Positions 24,550-35,215 of a DNA stretch of 64,000 bases are shown one piece after another; the first letter of the stretch is position 1, and each line of letters opens with the position of its first letter. The stretch lies in contig NC_061510.1 of NCBI RefSeq assembly GCF_022539505.1, positions 281,292,715-281,356,714 of the forward strand, written 5' to 3'. A program made the translations under genes and the position numbers. Origin of the DNA: Lolium rigidum (Eukaryota > Streptophyta > Magnoliopsida > Poales > Poaceae). The notes beneath the pieces were generated by a model. It was not told where the DNA came from and did not search any database. It worked only from the letters and a program-made list of their open reading frames with translations.

Positions 24550-24757
24550 AGATCAAGACACGCTGCAAGGAGAGTCTCCACATTCCAATCTCTTTACTTT
24601 GTTTTTGTCTTGCTTTATTTTATTTACTACTTTGTTTGCTGCACTAAATCAAAATACAAAAAATTAGTTGCTAGTTTTACTTTACTTGCTATCTTGTTTG
24701 CTATATCAAAAACACAAAAAAAAAATAGTTACTTGCATTTGCTTTACTTATTTCATC

Positions 24758-25016
24758 ATGTTTCCTTTTAATTTTACTGTAAAAGATATACCGGTGGGAC
24801 AAGGGTCTATAATTGGAAGAGATAATATAGAAGAATTTTTCACCCATATTAGTATGCATGAAGATCTTAAAGATATACCCCTTGCAAAAGTTGTCCCTAC
24901 CTATGAAGATGCCTCCGTTTGTTTGGTACGCATGATGGAAGCTAGATTTATTAGTCTCAACCCTATGATACAACACATGTTCCTTACACTTTCTGACATG
25001 GAGAGGGGAGAAACCT
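24758..25016 (+). CDS. A3 gag-region ORF, N-terminal part only
   Basis: The ATG at 24758 begins MFPFNFTVKDIPVGQG and the frame runs through MHEDLKDIPLAKVVPTYEDA and MIQHMFLTLSDMERGE, closely matching the A2 ORF but without its frameshift. At about 25016 the sequence leaves the element. The last codons and a stop at 25018 are contributed by junction DNA. It shows that the family ORF starts at this ATG. It is truncated here and unlikely to work. Confidence 0.6.
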
Positions 25017-25153
25017 GATGATCTCTTTGGAGCTCACAAGACCCTTACACTTCCTGACATGGAGAGGGGAGAAACACACGTAAGGAAAAGGAACTTACGA
25101 ATTTGACATGAAATCATCCTCGTCGGCGAAGAAACCTGATGATCTCTTTGGAG
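24983..25153. other. Rejoining point with templated filler DNA
   Basis: Two nearby sequences are each present twice. CTTACACTTTCTGACATGG with its flanks occurs at about 24984-25014 and again, one base changed, at 25044-25075. GAAACCTGATGATCTCTTTG occurs at about 25010 and at 25131. The blocks alternate, so copies of the left and the right flank were interleaved at the junction between A3 and the T-type fragment. This pattern is typical of end joining with template switching. Confidence 0.75.
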
Positions 25154-25532
25154 TTGGGGGTGCGGAGGCTTCACGAGTAGGCATGTCTGGAGGACTTACA
25201 TCAGCATCATCGGAATTGTGCCCGCTAGGGCTCGACTCCGCTGTTTCAAATAAGTCATCATCGATTCTCCTGCGACGCTTGGCAGCAAGAAGCGTCTCAT
25301 CTTCATGATCTTCACCACCCGAAACATCGCTATCTTTGTTCACATTGGGGTTATCCTCGGTTTCTTCAGACATATCATCGTCTTCGGGAGCTGCTCCACT
25401 CTCGGGTGCTGGAGGATAGCACTTTGCGAGAGTAGAAGCCTGTTAAAATAAAAAGAAAGAATTACTTTCGAGTGCAAGTCAATGCCGAGGTAAGCCTCAC
25501 AGACGGTGATTAAAATGGCAAGGTGAAGGATG
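25096..25532 (-). pseudogene. Fragment of a T-family antisense ORF
   Basis: On the minus strand, 25532 to about 25460 encodes the end of exon 1 (LHLAILITVCEAYLGID), homologous to the exon-1 domain at 6852-5911. After an intron with acceptor AACAG, exon 2 (25439-25099) encodes an acidic linker (MSEETEDNPNVNKDSDVSGG and KRRRRIDDDLFE) with donor GTAAGTTCC. It is cut on both sides. If the A2/A3 chain is removed, this lies next to the C-terminal half at 10774-9032 in the correct order, so it may be the other flank of T2. Confidence 0.6.
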
Positions 25533-25630
25533 GTATCCTCCTCTAAATGTTTCATTTGAATCGACTTGGCACATGCTCATGCATGCATAAAGACTAAACA
25601 AAATTCATTTAAGCCTTGATGATTTATCTT
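25533..25630 (+). repeat. 98-bp fragment of W-family internal sequence
   Basis: It matches 28912-29010 inside element W (GGTATCCTCCTCT, then GAATCGACTTGGCACATGCT). It is truncated on both sides: the antisense-ORF fragment lies to the left and the LINE 3' end to the right. It marks the DNA into which the LINE was inserted. Confidence 0.7.
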
Positions 25631-26081
25631 TTTTTAAGCTAACTACTGCAGGGGAGCCCCCCACAGCCTTTTATTACTTATGAAGCAAAGAAAGTATATA
25701 CAAAGAGTACAAAAAAGAGAGAGAAAAACTACCTACAACTATTTACAAGTATTTACAACAAGTTGTCAATCCATGATGACAAAATGGGCACAGTACTCTC
25801 TTTTACCCTATGCTTAAGCAGGGTAACATCAGAAATGAATCCCTCTCTCCAATTCCTGAATGTTGGCCGCATATTCTTAAAGATCTTGTTATTCCTCTAC
25901 TTCCATATATTCCAGCAAGCCAAAATTATAATTTCCACAAAACAGGGGCCCTTAAATCTTCTTTTGGTATTCTTCGGCATCTCTGGTCCTGATCCCTGCG
26001 CCCAATTTATTTGCAAGTATATCCACACTCTGACACTAAAGGTACATTCAAAGAATAAGTGGGACCAGTCTTCCAAAGCAT
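25631..26081 (-). pseudogene. LINE 3' end: C-terminal part of ORF2 and tail
   Basis: Reading the minus strand from 26081, LEDWSHLFFECTFSVRVWIY is the usual end of plant LINE ORF2 proteins after the zf-RVT domain, followed by ACWNIWK. The frame then decays. A short T-run on the plus strand (about 25631-25638) may be the remains of the poly(A) tail. The other part of the LINE is at 39885-40720, and the reading frame continues across when element W and one copy of AGCAT are set aside. Confidence 0.75.
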
Positions 26082-26896
26082 TGATACGTCCAAAACGTAT
26101 CTACTTTCCCGAACACTTTTGCTATTGTTTTGCCTCTAATTTGTGTATTTTGGATACAACTAACACGGACTAACACTGTTTTCAGCAGAATTGCTCTGGT
26201 GTCTCGTTTTTATGCAGAAATCCAACTTTCAGGAAAATCCCCGGAATTTATGTCGAAGGTCTTATTTTCCCAGAAGAATTACGGAGCCAGAAGGGCAAGC
26301 CAGGTGGAGGCCCGAGGCCCCCACACACTAGGACGGCGCGGCCCAGGAGGGGGGCGCGCCGCCCTAGCGTGTGGCCCCCTCGGCTGCCCTCTGACGCCCT
26401 CCTTTGGACTACTTAAAGGTTTCGATCTAAAAACGCGAGAAGAGAAGTCGAAGTCGCCAGAAACCTCCCGATGACGCCGCCACCGTCGCGAAAACTCCAT
26501 CTCGGGACCGAAACTCGTTCCGGCACTCCGCGGGACGGGGAATTGGAGGAGATCATCGCCATCATCACCACCGACGCCTCTCCATCGACCAGCAATGTTT
26601 CCCACATCCATGTGTGAGTAATTCCCCGCTGTAGGCTGAAGGGGATGGTAGGGATTGGATGAGATTGGTCATGTAATAGCATAAGATTGTTAGGGCATAG
26701 TGCCTAGTGTCCGTAATTGGTACTTTGATGATATTGTTGCAACTTGTTATGCTTAATGCTTGTCACTAGGGCCCGAGTGTCATGATCTCAGATCTGAACA
26801 TGTTATTGTTTCATCATGATATGCATTGTTTTATGATCTTACCTGCAAATTGTATACACATGTCACTGTCCGGAACCCAAGGCCTCGAAGTGACAA
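26082..26896 (+). repeat. 5' LTR of W, truncated on its inner side
   Basis: It matches 30281-31100 base for base apart from small changes, up to GAAGTGACA. After that, internal sequence begins where the 3' LTR would continue with GAAATCGGGACAACC. About 580 bases of LTR and everything to the ORF start are missing. Confidence 0.8.
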
Positions 26897-27717
26897 AAAA
26901 TGGAGTTAACCGCGAAGAGGGAGTATATCCCTCTTACTACCCATGCACAGATTTCATGAGAAGTGCAGGAATCTTGGGAGATGTTCGGAATCTAATTTCT
27001 CGTGCAGGGTTGGATGATTTTGTTGATGTAGAACCATGCCAATATGCAAAATTGACTATGTCTGTCGTGCAGGATTTTAAGTTCAATTGGTCGCAATCTA
27101 ACCCCATGGTTCGGTACAAAATTTATAATAAAACAGTCAACTTGCCATTCGATGATTTTTGTGCAGCAATTAGAGTGCCGCAATGGGGATCATGCGAGAA
27201 GATAAGGGGATCGCCGCAAGAGCTCTTGAACCTCCTCAAGATGATTTGTCATAGAAGAAGCTTCTCAGAGGATGGTGGTAAAATAAGTAGTATTCAACTC
27301 CCGGCTATTCGTTACTTTGCTTATTTCATCACCAAATGCGTTCTTGCTAGAAAGAGTGCAAGTAAATTATCTATCCAGGATTTAGCTTTTCTAGCTGCTG
27401 CATTGCAAGGTAATAAGACCTATAATTTTGGTGCTTTGATAGCCTATAGACTTTCTACTAACCGTGAGAGGGGAGGAATTTGTGGAGGTCTCATTGCCTC
27501 TCGTTTATTAGCTATGCATGGTGTAGAACCTCACCATCTTGATATTCAGCTTTCCGTAGAGAAACTTGACATAGTCTCCATGATTAAACATGAATTTGTT
27601 TCTGATTCATCTAATTTGGGCAACCTGTCTTACAAGATGACATTTTACAAGAAAACTTGGAGCACAACTAAGAAAACTGAAAAACTAGTAGGATTGCCTG
27701 CCACCTGTTCTATTTAA
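26897..27717 (+). pseudogene. W internal ORF, ATHILA ORF-1-like, 5'-truncated
   Basis: The open frame continues from the LTR stub (ORF 26782-27717). Family-like residues begin near VNREEGVYPSYYPCTDFM, followed by YKIYNKTVNLPFDDFCAAI, IRYFAYFITKCVLARKS and GGICGGLIASRLLAMHGVEP, which resemble plant ATHILA ORF-1-type retrotransposon proteins. Such proteins have no known enzymatic role. The start is lost in the deletion that joined LTR and interior. The stop is TAA at 27715-27717. Just downstream, near 27740-27970, there are out-of-frame remnants (a Pro/Ser-rich tail), so the C-terminus may also be frameshifted. Confidence 0.6.
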
Positions 27718-30280
27718 CCCTGATTCCAGGGAGGATTGGTCAGTCACGGAAGGTGCACTGAATGCATACATAGAGGGAGGAGGCCATCATGCAAGAGACA
27801 ACACGGAGGAGGCCGAGGAACACCTCGACTCATCATCCGATGCAGCAAGCTCTTCGCATCAACATTTTGGGCATATGGAGCCTTCACCCTTTTCTTCTGC
27901 ACCGGGACCTTATTATGACTACGACATGTATGATCCACCGGAGTGGAACAGCGACCCTCGCTGGGATTGAACTTCACTTAGGCCAAAAGCCTAAGCTTGG
28001 GGGGAGGTATACCGGCATCACTCATTCTTTGCATATTATGGTTGTTGGATACTTGTATATACTTGTTTAGTTTCTTTAAGTGATTTTCTAATAAGAGGGA
28101 GATGATATTTGGGGGAAGTGCTGCCTGAAAACAGATTCTGGACTGTTACTAAAATTTTCTCAAAAATAGCCAGAACGTTATTTTGCAAAGTTAATTTTTT
28201 GTGCATGTTCCCCAGGTTGTTATCTAACTTTCATTAGTTGAACACTTTTCGAGCTGAGTAGCGGAAGAATTTCTTAAAAATCGATTACTGTACTGCTATC
28301 AAGTTTGATGAATTCATGCTGCTTTGTGTTTATGTGACTCTTCTAGTTTTCATTTTCTTGTTTTTGCTTTGTTTCTTTCCTAAAACACAAAAAGACCAAA
28401 AATATTTCTGTTGTTTCTCTTCACCATGTGTTTATTTTGGTTTCTTGCTTTTATTTTGCTTTATTTGCTATCGTTGGTTTGCTATAAGAAAATCCAAAAA
28501 GATTTTGCTTTGTTTGCTTGTTTCCTTTTGTTCTTGTTTCCAAATTCGAAAACACCAAAAATATTTTCTGTTCTTCTTTGGTTTTGTAAAGTTCATTATG
28601 AGTTCAATGGTCTTCGGCGGCTGGAGCATGGTTTTCATTTCATATTATCCAAGCTACACAAGTGAAAGGCAATAATGACGATCTACGACAATTCGACTGT
28701 GGTGAGAGGCTGGTATGAACTCTATTTGTTTTCATTTTTGTACATATACTCATCCATGTGAGCATGCTTAGTTGGTGCATGTGAGGTATATGTCATTTAA
28801 GAAAGTCTAGTAGTTCATGATCTCTCATGTTTAGCTCCAATTTATTAATATGAGTAGCATGTCATGGATGTTTGCTTGCATTTTTTTATTCATAAATAGG
28901 TATGACACTGTGGTATCCTCCTCTGAATAATTCATTTGAATCGACTTGGCACATGCTCACGCATGCATATGACTGAACAAAAGTCAATTAAGCCTCGATG
29001 ATTTACTTTGCCTCAGAGTTCTTGTATCACTTTTATGCCTCCGTTAATTTAATTTGCCGCAAGCATGATTATGACAGTGACTGCTCTCTTGATTTGTCGC
29101 TCCCAGCCTATTGCTAGCCTTCACTTGTACTGAGCGGGAATGCTGCTCGTGCTTCCAAACCCCTGAAAACCAAGTTATTCCAAAGTGTCCACCATAAATA
29201 CCTATGCATGGCATTTCAAACCATTCCAAGTAAATTCTCATGCGCTACCTTTAAACCTTCAAAATGCTTCTCAATTTGTGTTAATGTTTTATAGCTCATG
29301 AGGAAGTATGTGGTGTTTATCCTTCAACCTTGTCATTTACTTTCGACGGACTTTCATAATAAGAGCTGGCAACGGGGTGCCCAGCCCCAACTAATCACTT
29401 CATTAATAATTCTCTTCACATGTTTTGCTCTGATTCATCAGTAAGCAACTTAATTTTGCAAATAGACACTCCTCCATGGTATGAGATCGATGGTAGGCAC
29501 CCGAGGATTCGGTTAGCCATGGCTTGTGTAAGCAAAGGTTGGGGGGAGTGTCATCCATAATAAAACTAAAGTACATGTGTAAACAAAAGAGAAGAGGGAT
29601 GATCTACCTTGCTGGTAGAAATAACGTCCTTCATGGGAGCCGCTCTTGAAAGTCTGGTTGGCGAGGTAGTTGGTGTACACATTACCATTCGTTGACAACA
29701 ACAAAACACCTCTCAAAATAATTTTACTCCTGTTTTAAAAATGAAAAGCTCTAGCGCATGTTAATCCCTGCTTCCCTCTGTGAAGGGTCAATCTTTTATT
29801 TTCATGTTGTGTCACCATCCTTTCTTTGAGCACTTTCTTGAGAGCACAACTGTCATTCTTAGTATAATATGCTTGTCTCAAAATATGATTGAGTGTGGTA
29901 TAACTTTGATGCTTTTATCTTTGACGATCTCTATTTCTAGTCTTTCTATGAACTTCAGAGGTGCCTGAGCATTTATGTTTTGCTGATCAAATACGGGCAA
30001 GCGAGATAACACTTTATCATACCCTTTTATGAACATTGCAATCCTGCTGATAGACATGATTCATGATGCTTATTATTAATTTATTGGTACCTTTCCATGA
30101 TTGACATAGCTATTGGATGATCTTATTTGCATGTATCTTATTATGAATTGCCTAAGTACTTGTCATATCATGAGAATATTTACATCATATGAGCAAATGT
30201 GTTCGTGAAAGTTCTTTTATCGCACTCAGTTGTTAACTGAATTTCTTGAGGACAAGCAATAAGCTAAGCTTGGGGGGAGT
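27718..30280 (+). other. Noncoding interior of W
   Basis: About 2.5 kb without a credible gene. The short hydrophobic ORFs at 28316-28675 come from T-rich, low-complexity DNA (TTTGCTTTGTTTGC-type words). A stretch at 28912-29010 recurs at 25533-25630. The end carries the polypurine tract AAGCTTGGGGGGAGT (30266-30280). Confidence 0.7.
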
Positions 30281-31145
30281 TGATACGTCCAAAACGTATC
30301 TACTTTCCCGAACACTTTTGCTATTGTTTTGCCTCTAATTTGTGTATTTTGGATACAACTAACACGGACTAACGCTGTTTTCGGCAGAATTGCTCTGGTG
30401 TCTCGTTTTTGTGCAGAAATCCAACTTTCAAGAAAATCCCCGGAATTATTTCGAAGGTCTTATTTTCCCAGAAGAATTACGGAGCCAGAAGGGCAAGCCA
30501 GGTGGAGGCCCGAGGCCCCCACACACTAGGCCGGCGCGGCCCAGGAGGGGGCGCGCCGCCCTAGCGTGTGGCCCCCTCGACTGCCCTCTGACGCCCTCCT
30601 TTGGACTACTTAAAGGTTTCGATCTAAAAACGCGAGAAGAGAAGTCGAAGTCGCCAGAAACCTCCCAGTACGCCGCCACCGTCGCGAAAACTCCATCTCG
30701 GGACCAGAAACTCCGTTCTGGCACTCCGCCGGGACGGGGAATTGGAGGAGATCATCGCCATCATCACCACCGACGCCTCTCCATCGACCAGCAATGTTTC
30801 CCCCATCCATGTGTGAGTAATTCCCCCACTGTAGGCTGAAGGGATGGTAGGGATTGGATGAGATTGGTCATGTAATAGCATAAGATTGTTAGGGCATAGT
30901 GCCTAGTGTCCGTAGTTGGTACTTTGATGATATTGTTGCAACTTGTTATGCTTAATGCTTGTCACTAGGGCCCGAGTGCCATGATCTCAGATCTGAACAT
31001 GTTATTGTTTCATCATGGTATGCATTGTTTTATGATCTTACCTGCAAGTTGTATACACATGTCACTGTCCGGAACCCGAGGCCCCGAAGTGACAGAAATC
31101 GGGACAACCGAAGGGGATGGCAGTGATGTGAGGATCACATGTGTT
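30281..31145 (+). repeat. 3' LTR of W, first part (split by element D)
   Basis: Starts TGATACGTCC after the PPT and ends GATCACATGTGTT. The last five bases (31141-31145) are one copy of the GTGTT target duplication of element D. The LTR resumes at 39353. Confidence 0.9.
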
Positions 31146-32525
31146 CGATACGTCTCCAACGTATCTATAATTTCTGATGTTCCATGCTTGTTTTATGACA
31201 ATACCAACATGTTTTGTTCACACTTTATATCATTTTTATGCGTTTTCCGGAACTAACCTATTGACGAGATGCCGAAAGGCCAGTTCGTTGTTTTCTGCTG
31301 TTTTTGGTTTCAGAAATCCTAGTAAGGAAATATTTTCGGAATCGGACGAAATCAACACCGAAAGTCTTAGAAATACGCGAAGCTTCCACAGCACCGGAGA
31401 AAGGCCAGAGGGGTGCCAGGGGGGCCCCACACCCCAGGGCGGCGCGGCCCAAGGGGGGGCGCGCCCCCCTATGGTGTCGGCACCCCGTGGCCCCTCCGAC
31501 TCCGACTCTCGGCCTATTTAATCGTCCCTGACCTAAAAACCTCGACAAGTTCGACGGAAACAGAGAAAACCATCCAGAGCCGCCGCCATCGCGAAAGTCC
31601 AATTCGGGGGACAGAAGTCGCTGTTCCGGCACCCTGCCGGGACGGGGAATTTCCCCGGAGCCATCTCCACCGCCGTCTTCACCGCCATCTTCACCACCAT
31701 CGCTGCCTCCATGATGAGGAGGGAGTAATCCACCCCGAGGCTGAGGGCTCCGCTGTAGCTATGTGGTTCATCTCTCTCCCATGTACCTCAATACAATAAT
31801 CTCATGAGCTGCTTTACATGATTGAGATTCATATGAGTTTTGTATCACTACCATTCTATGTGCTACTCTAGTGATGTTATTAAAGTAGTTCTATTCCTCC
31901 TACATATGCATGAAGGTGACAGTGTGCATGCTATGTTAGTACTTGGTTTAGTCGTATTGATCTATCTTACACTCTAAGGTTATTTAAATATGAACATTGA
32001 ATTGTGGAGCTTGTTAACTCCGGCATTGAGGGTTTGTGTAATCCTACGCAATGTGTTCATCATCCAACAAGAGTGTAGGGTATGCATTTATCTATTCTGT
32101 TATGTGATCAATGTTGAGAGTGTCCACTAGTGAAAGTGTAATCCCTAGGCCTTGTTCCTAAATATCGCTATCGCTGCTTGTTTACTTGTTTTATCGCGTT
32201 ACTACTGCTGCAATACTACCACCATCAACTACACGCCAGCAAGTTATTTTCTGGCACCGTTGCTACTGCTCATATATATTCATACCACCTGTATTTCACT
32301 ATCTCTTCGCCGAACTAGTACACCTATTAGGTGTGTTCGGGACACAAGAGACTTCTTGCTTTGTGGTTGCAGGGTTGCATGAGAGGGATATCTTTGACCT
32401 CTTCCTCCCTGAGTTCGATAAACCTTGGGTGATCCACTTAAGGGAAAACTTGCTGCTGTCCTACAAACCTCTCGCTCTTGGAGGCCCAACACTGTCTACA
32501 GGAAAAGGAGGGGGCGTAGACATCA
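31146..32525 (+). repeat. 5' LTR of element D
   Basis: Starts CGATACGTCTCCAACG and ends GACATCA. It has a TATTTAA stretch (about 31514) after a GC-rich block, and a leader that includes the codon-like region near 31700. It differs from the 3' LTR by many CAG/CG and CTG/CTCG changes. Confidence 0.9.
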
Positions 32526-32535
32526 AGCTATTTTC

Positions 32536-32552
32536 TGGCGCCGTTGCCGGGG
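32536..32552 (+). promoter_or_regulatory. Primer-binding site of element D (tRNA-Asp type), with a partial second copy
   Basis: TGGCGCCGTTGCCGGGG lies 11 bases after the LTR end. The preceding words AAGCTATTTTCTGGCGCCGT recur at about 32597-32616 and are followed there by AAGTACTC, so the first half of the site is duplicated 71 bases downstream. Confidence 0.8.
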
Positions 32553-32686
32553 AGGAAAGGTAAAAGGTACTCACACTCCGGATCTCGGCTATTAAGCTAT
32601 TTTCTGGCGCCGTAAGTACTCAAAGCTATTTCCTTTAGATCCTACAATTGCAACTTTTTGTTTCTTGTTTACACTAGTTAGGCATA

Positions 32687-35215
32687 ATGGAAAACAACAA
32701 AAAAATTGGTGAGCTTTTTAATCTATTTCCTGATTTAGAATTGTTTAATGCGAAAATTAAAAAACCTATGGAACCTTATTTGCATGCTAGTAGCGATGTT
32801 ATTAGTATGAATGCAATTACTGCTAATACTATGGATAAGTCTAAGCTTGGGGAAGCTAGTTTATATAAAAATAATCTTTTTTGCTCCTCAGCTTTGGAAG
32901 AAATATTTTGCTCTGATAATGCTTTATCTCCCATATGCGATAACTCTAATGATGCTTCTGATATTTTAAATCCACCTGCTGAAAGTATTCCGTATAAAAT
33001 ACCTATGAAAATTATTGAACGTGTTATGGACAACCACTATAAAGGGGATGGAACTGTCCATCCTAGAGATCATTTACTGTTTTTGCACGAATTATGCGGG
33101 TTATTCAAGTGTGCAGTATCTCTATGGATGAAGTGAGGAAGAAGCTATTCTCTGTTTCGCTGTCTGGTAAAGCGGCGCATTGGTATAAATTGTTGGAGAA
33201 TAGACATTCTCTTGGTTGGGAGGAAATTGCATCTCTCTTTTATTCTAAATTTTATCCTCCTCATGAAGTGCATATTGATAGGAATTATATTTATAACTTT
33301 TATCCTCGTGATGGAGAGAGTATTTCTCAAGCGTGGGGGAGACTGAAGTCACTAATGCTCAAATGTCCCATTCATGAGCTCCCCGTAATGTTATTGTTAA
33401 CAATTTTTATGCGAGGCTTTCAGGACAACACAAGGACTATCTGGACGCGTGTTCGGAGGGATCTTTCACAAGCAAGGAGGTTGAAGCTAGGTGGGATCTT
33501 CTTGATCGGATTAAGGAGAACGCTGAAGGATGGGAGAACAATGAAGGTAAAGAGTCAGGTATAAATTATGATTATGAATGCATTGAAGCCTTTATGGATA
33601 CCGATGAATTTCGAAATATGAGTGCTACTTATGGTCTTGACTCTCAAATTGCTGCAAATCTTTATAAAGCCTTTGCTTCTCATTTTGAATTGCCTAAGAA
33701 GAATTTTGATAAGTATCATGAACCTTTTAAAGAGGCTTGCATGAAGAATGAAATTGTTGTTAATTATTGCAATGAGCATGCTCAAACTCCTAAGAATGCT
33801 ATTTCTTATAAGCATGTTAATTTTTGTGGAATGCATAGACCTTGTGGAATTAATCAAGTCAAAGATGAATATTGCATCCATCATATTAATGAAAAAACTA
33901 GAAAGTGGTTTAGGGCTCTAGATGATCTTGGTAAAAAAGTTTGTGCCCTCTATCCTTTTATTTGTGAAGTTTGCCATAAAGTGGGTCATTTTAATTTTCA
34001 ATGCTCCTCCAATGATAATTTGAACCCAATGAGTGCTGCAAATTTGTATTGTGATGATGAAATTACTCCTAATCAGCATGATGAACTTACTTTATTTTTG
34101 GGGTGTGAAGAACTGTCGAGAAAAATCTCTTTGTTACATATGAGTGATCTTGATATTGATGATGTCATGCATGGGTGTTTTTCTTATTGCATTGATAATA
34201 GCCATACAAATACTTACATACAAAATATTTTAGAAGATGACACCTTGCCAAAATATGATAGGACCGCTGTGTGTTTTCAACTAATTAATGAAAAGGAGGG
34301 ATCCTCCCAAGTTTCTTCTATTGTTTCTGAAAATAAATCAGGTTATGCGGACAAGCTACCCTTCAAGCCTCTTCCTCCTAAAGAAGGGAACAAGGAGAAG
34401 GAAGAGAAGAAGAAGAAGAAGGGAACGAAGAAGAAGAAGAAGAAGAAGGAGAATAAAAAGAAAGAGGTAACGGCGTATCCCCGCGTGAATGAGATAACGC
34501 TAAGTAACCGTAAGTATGTTGCTCCTAATGATTATTGTGATAATGAATCTGAATACGATGATCTTCCTATGCCCTTTACATATATTAGCAATCATGATTT
34601 GACTGAGCGCACTACTTTTGATATTGCAAATCTCGGGAAACTAATTCTGAAAATGATGATGATAATAATTGCCATAGTGTCAGTGCTATCCATGCTTCCT
34701 CCCATAATGATATAGAAAGCTCTAAGCTTGGGGAAGAGGTGTTTGAAAATCCTTTTGCTACTGGTCATTATGTTCTTGATGCATCTCCTTCTAATAACAA
34801 TGATGGTGTGGACACAGATAAACCGACTGTGAAAGATAACTATTCTATTTCTTATGATGACACTGTGCCTCCAATCTTTGATGATTATTATAAAGAATGC
34901 TATGATATAGGTAATAACTATCCTTATGAAACTTGTCATAGTCATGATTGGATTACCAAAAACAATTCCCTTAATATGCAACTTGTTTACCATGTTCAAA
35001 TTCTTGATAATAATCTTGCTCCAGTTACTATTAGTGAGAAGAACTCTTCTTATGCCAAAATTAATGATACTTCTATGCATATGAACCATGATAAGAATGT
35101 TTTAAGTGATGGGTATATTGTGGATTTCATCAATGATGCTACTGAAAGTTATTATGAGAGAGGGAAATATGGTTATATGCATCTTAATAATATTAAGTTT
35201 CCCTCTTTATGTTGA
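32687..35215 (+). pseudogene. gag-type polyprotein of element D (frameshifted)
   Basis: The ATG at 32687 (MENNKKIGELFNLFPDLELF) lies 151 bases after the primer site. Open segments are 32687-33136, 33094-33564, 33594-34715 and 34739-35215, so three frame changes interrupt it. The second segment is the retrotransposon gag core (FSVSLSGKAAHWYKLLENR and FYPPHEVHIDR). The third holds a zinc knuckle CEVCHKVGHFNFQC (CX2CX4HX4C) at about 33965-34006 and a very basic Lys/Glu tract encoded by AAG/GAG repeats (34386-34470). The last segment is acidic and ends in the noncoding region. The protein would package element RNA. No protease or pol follows. Confidence 0.75.

Larger units (their letters stand above)
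10775..25016 (+). mobile_element. Elements A2/A3: chained A-family retrotransposons (LTR-internal-LTR-internal)
   Basis: The order is LTR (10775-12053 and 19139-19452, split by element G), primer site, ORF, 2.6 kb noncoding region, LTR (22928-24521), primer site, then the start of a second internal region with the intact beginning of the same ORF, which breaks off at about 25016. A single insertion would end after the second LTR with a target duplication. Here the middle LTR serves as the 3' LTR of A2 and the 5' LTR of A3, as unequal recombination between LTRs of two elements would produce. Confidence 0.8.

Noticed and set aside
28316..28675. Hydrophobic ORF that looks like a membrane protein
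   Set aside because: T-rich low-complexity DNA in a retrotransposon interior. There is no homologous ORF and no conserved frame.
33555..33884. Minus-strand ORF opposite gag of element D
   Set aside because: Shadow of the AT-rich gag coding frame. Isoleucine-rich and without motif.
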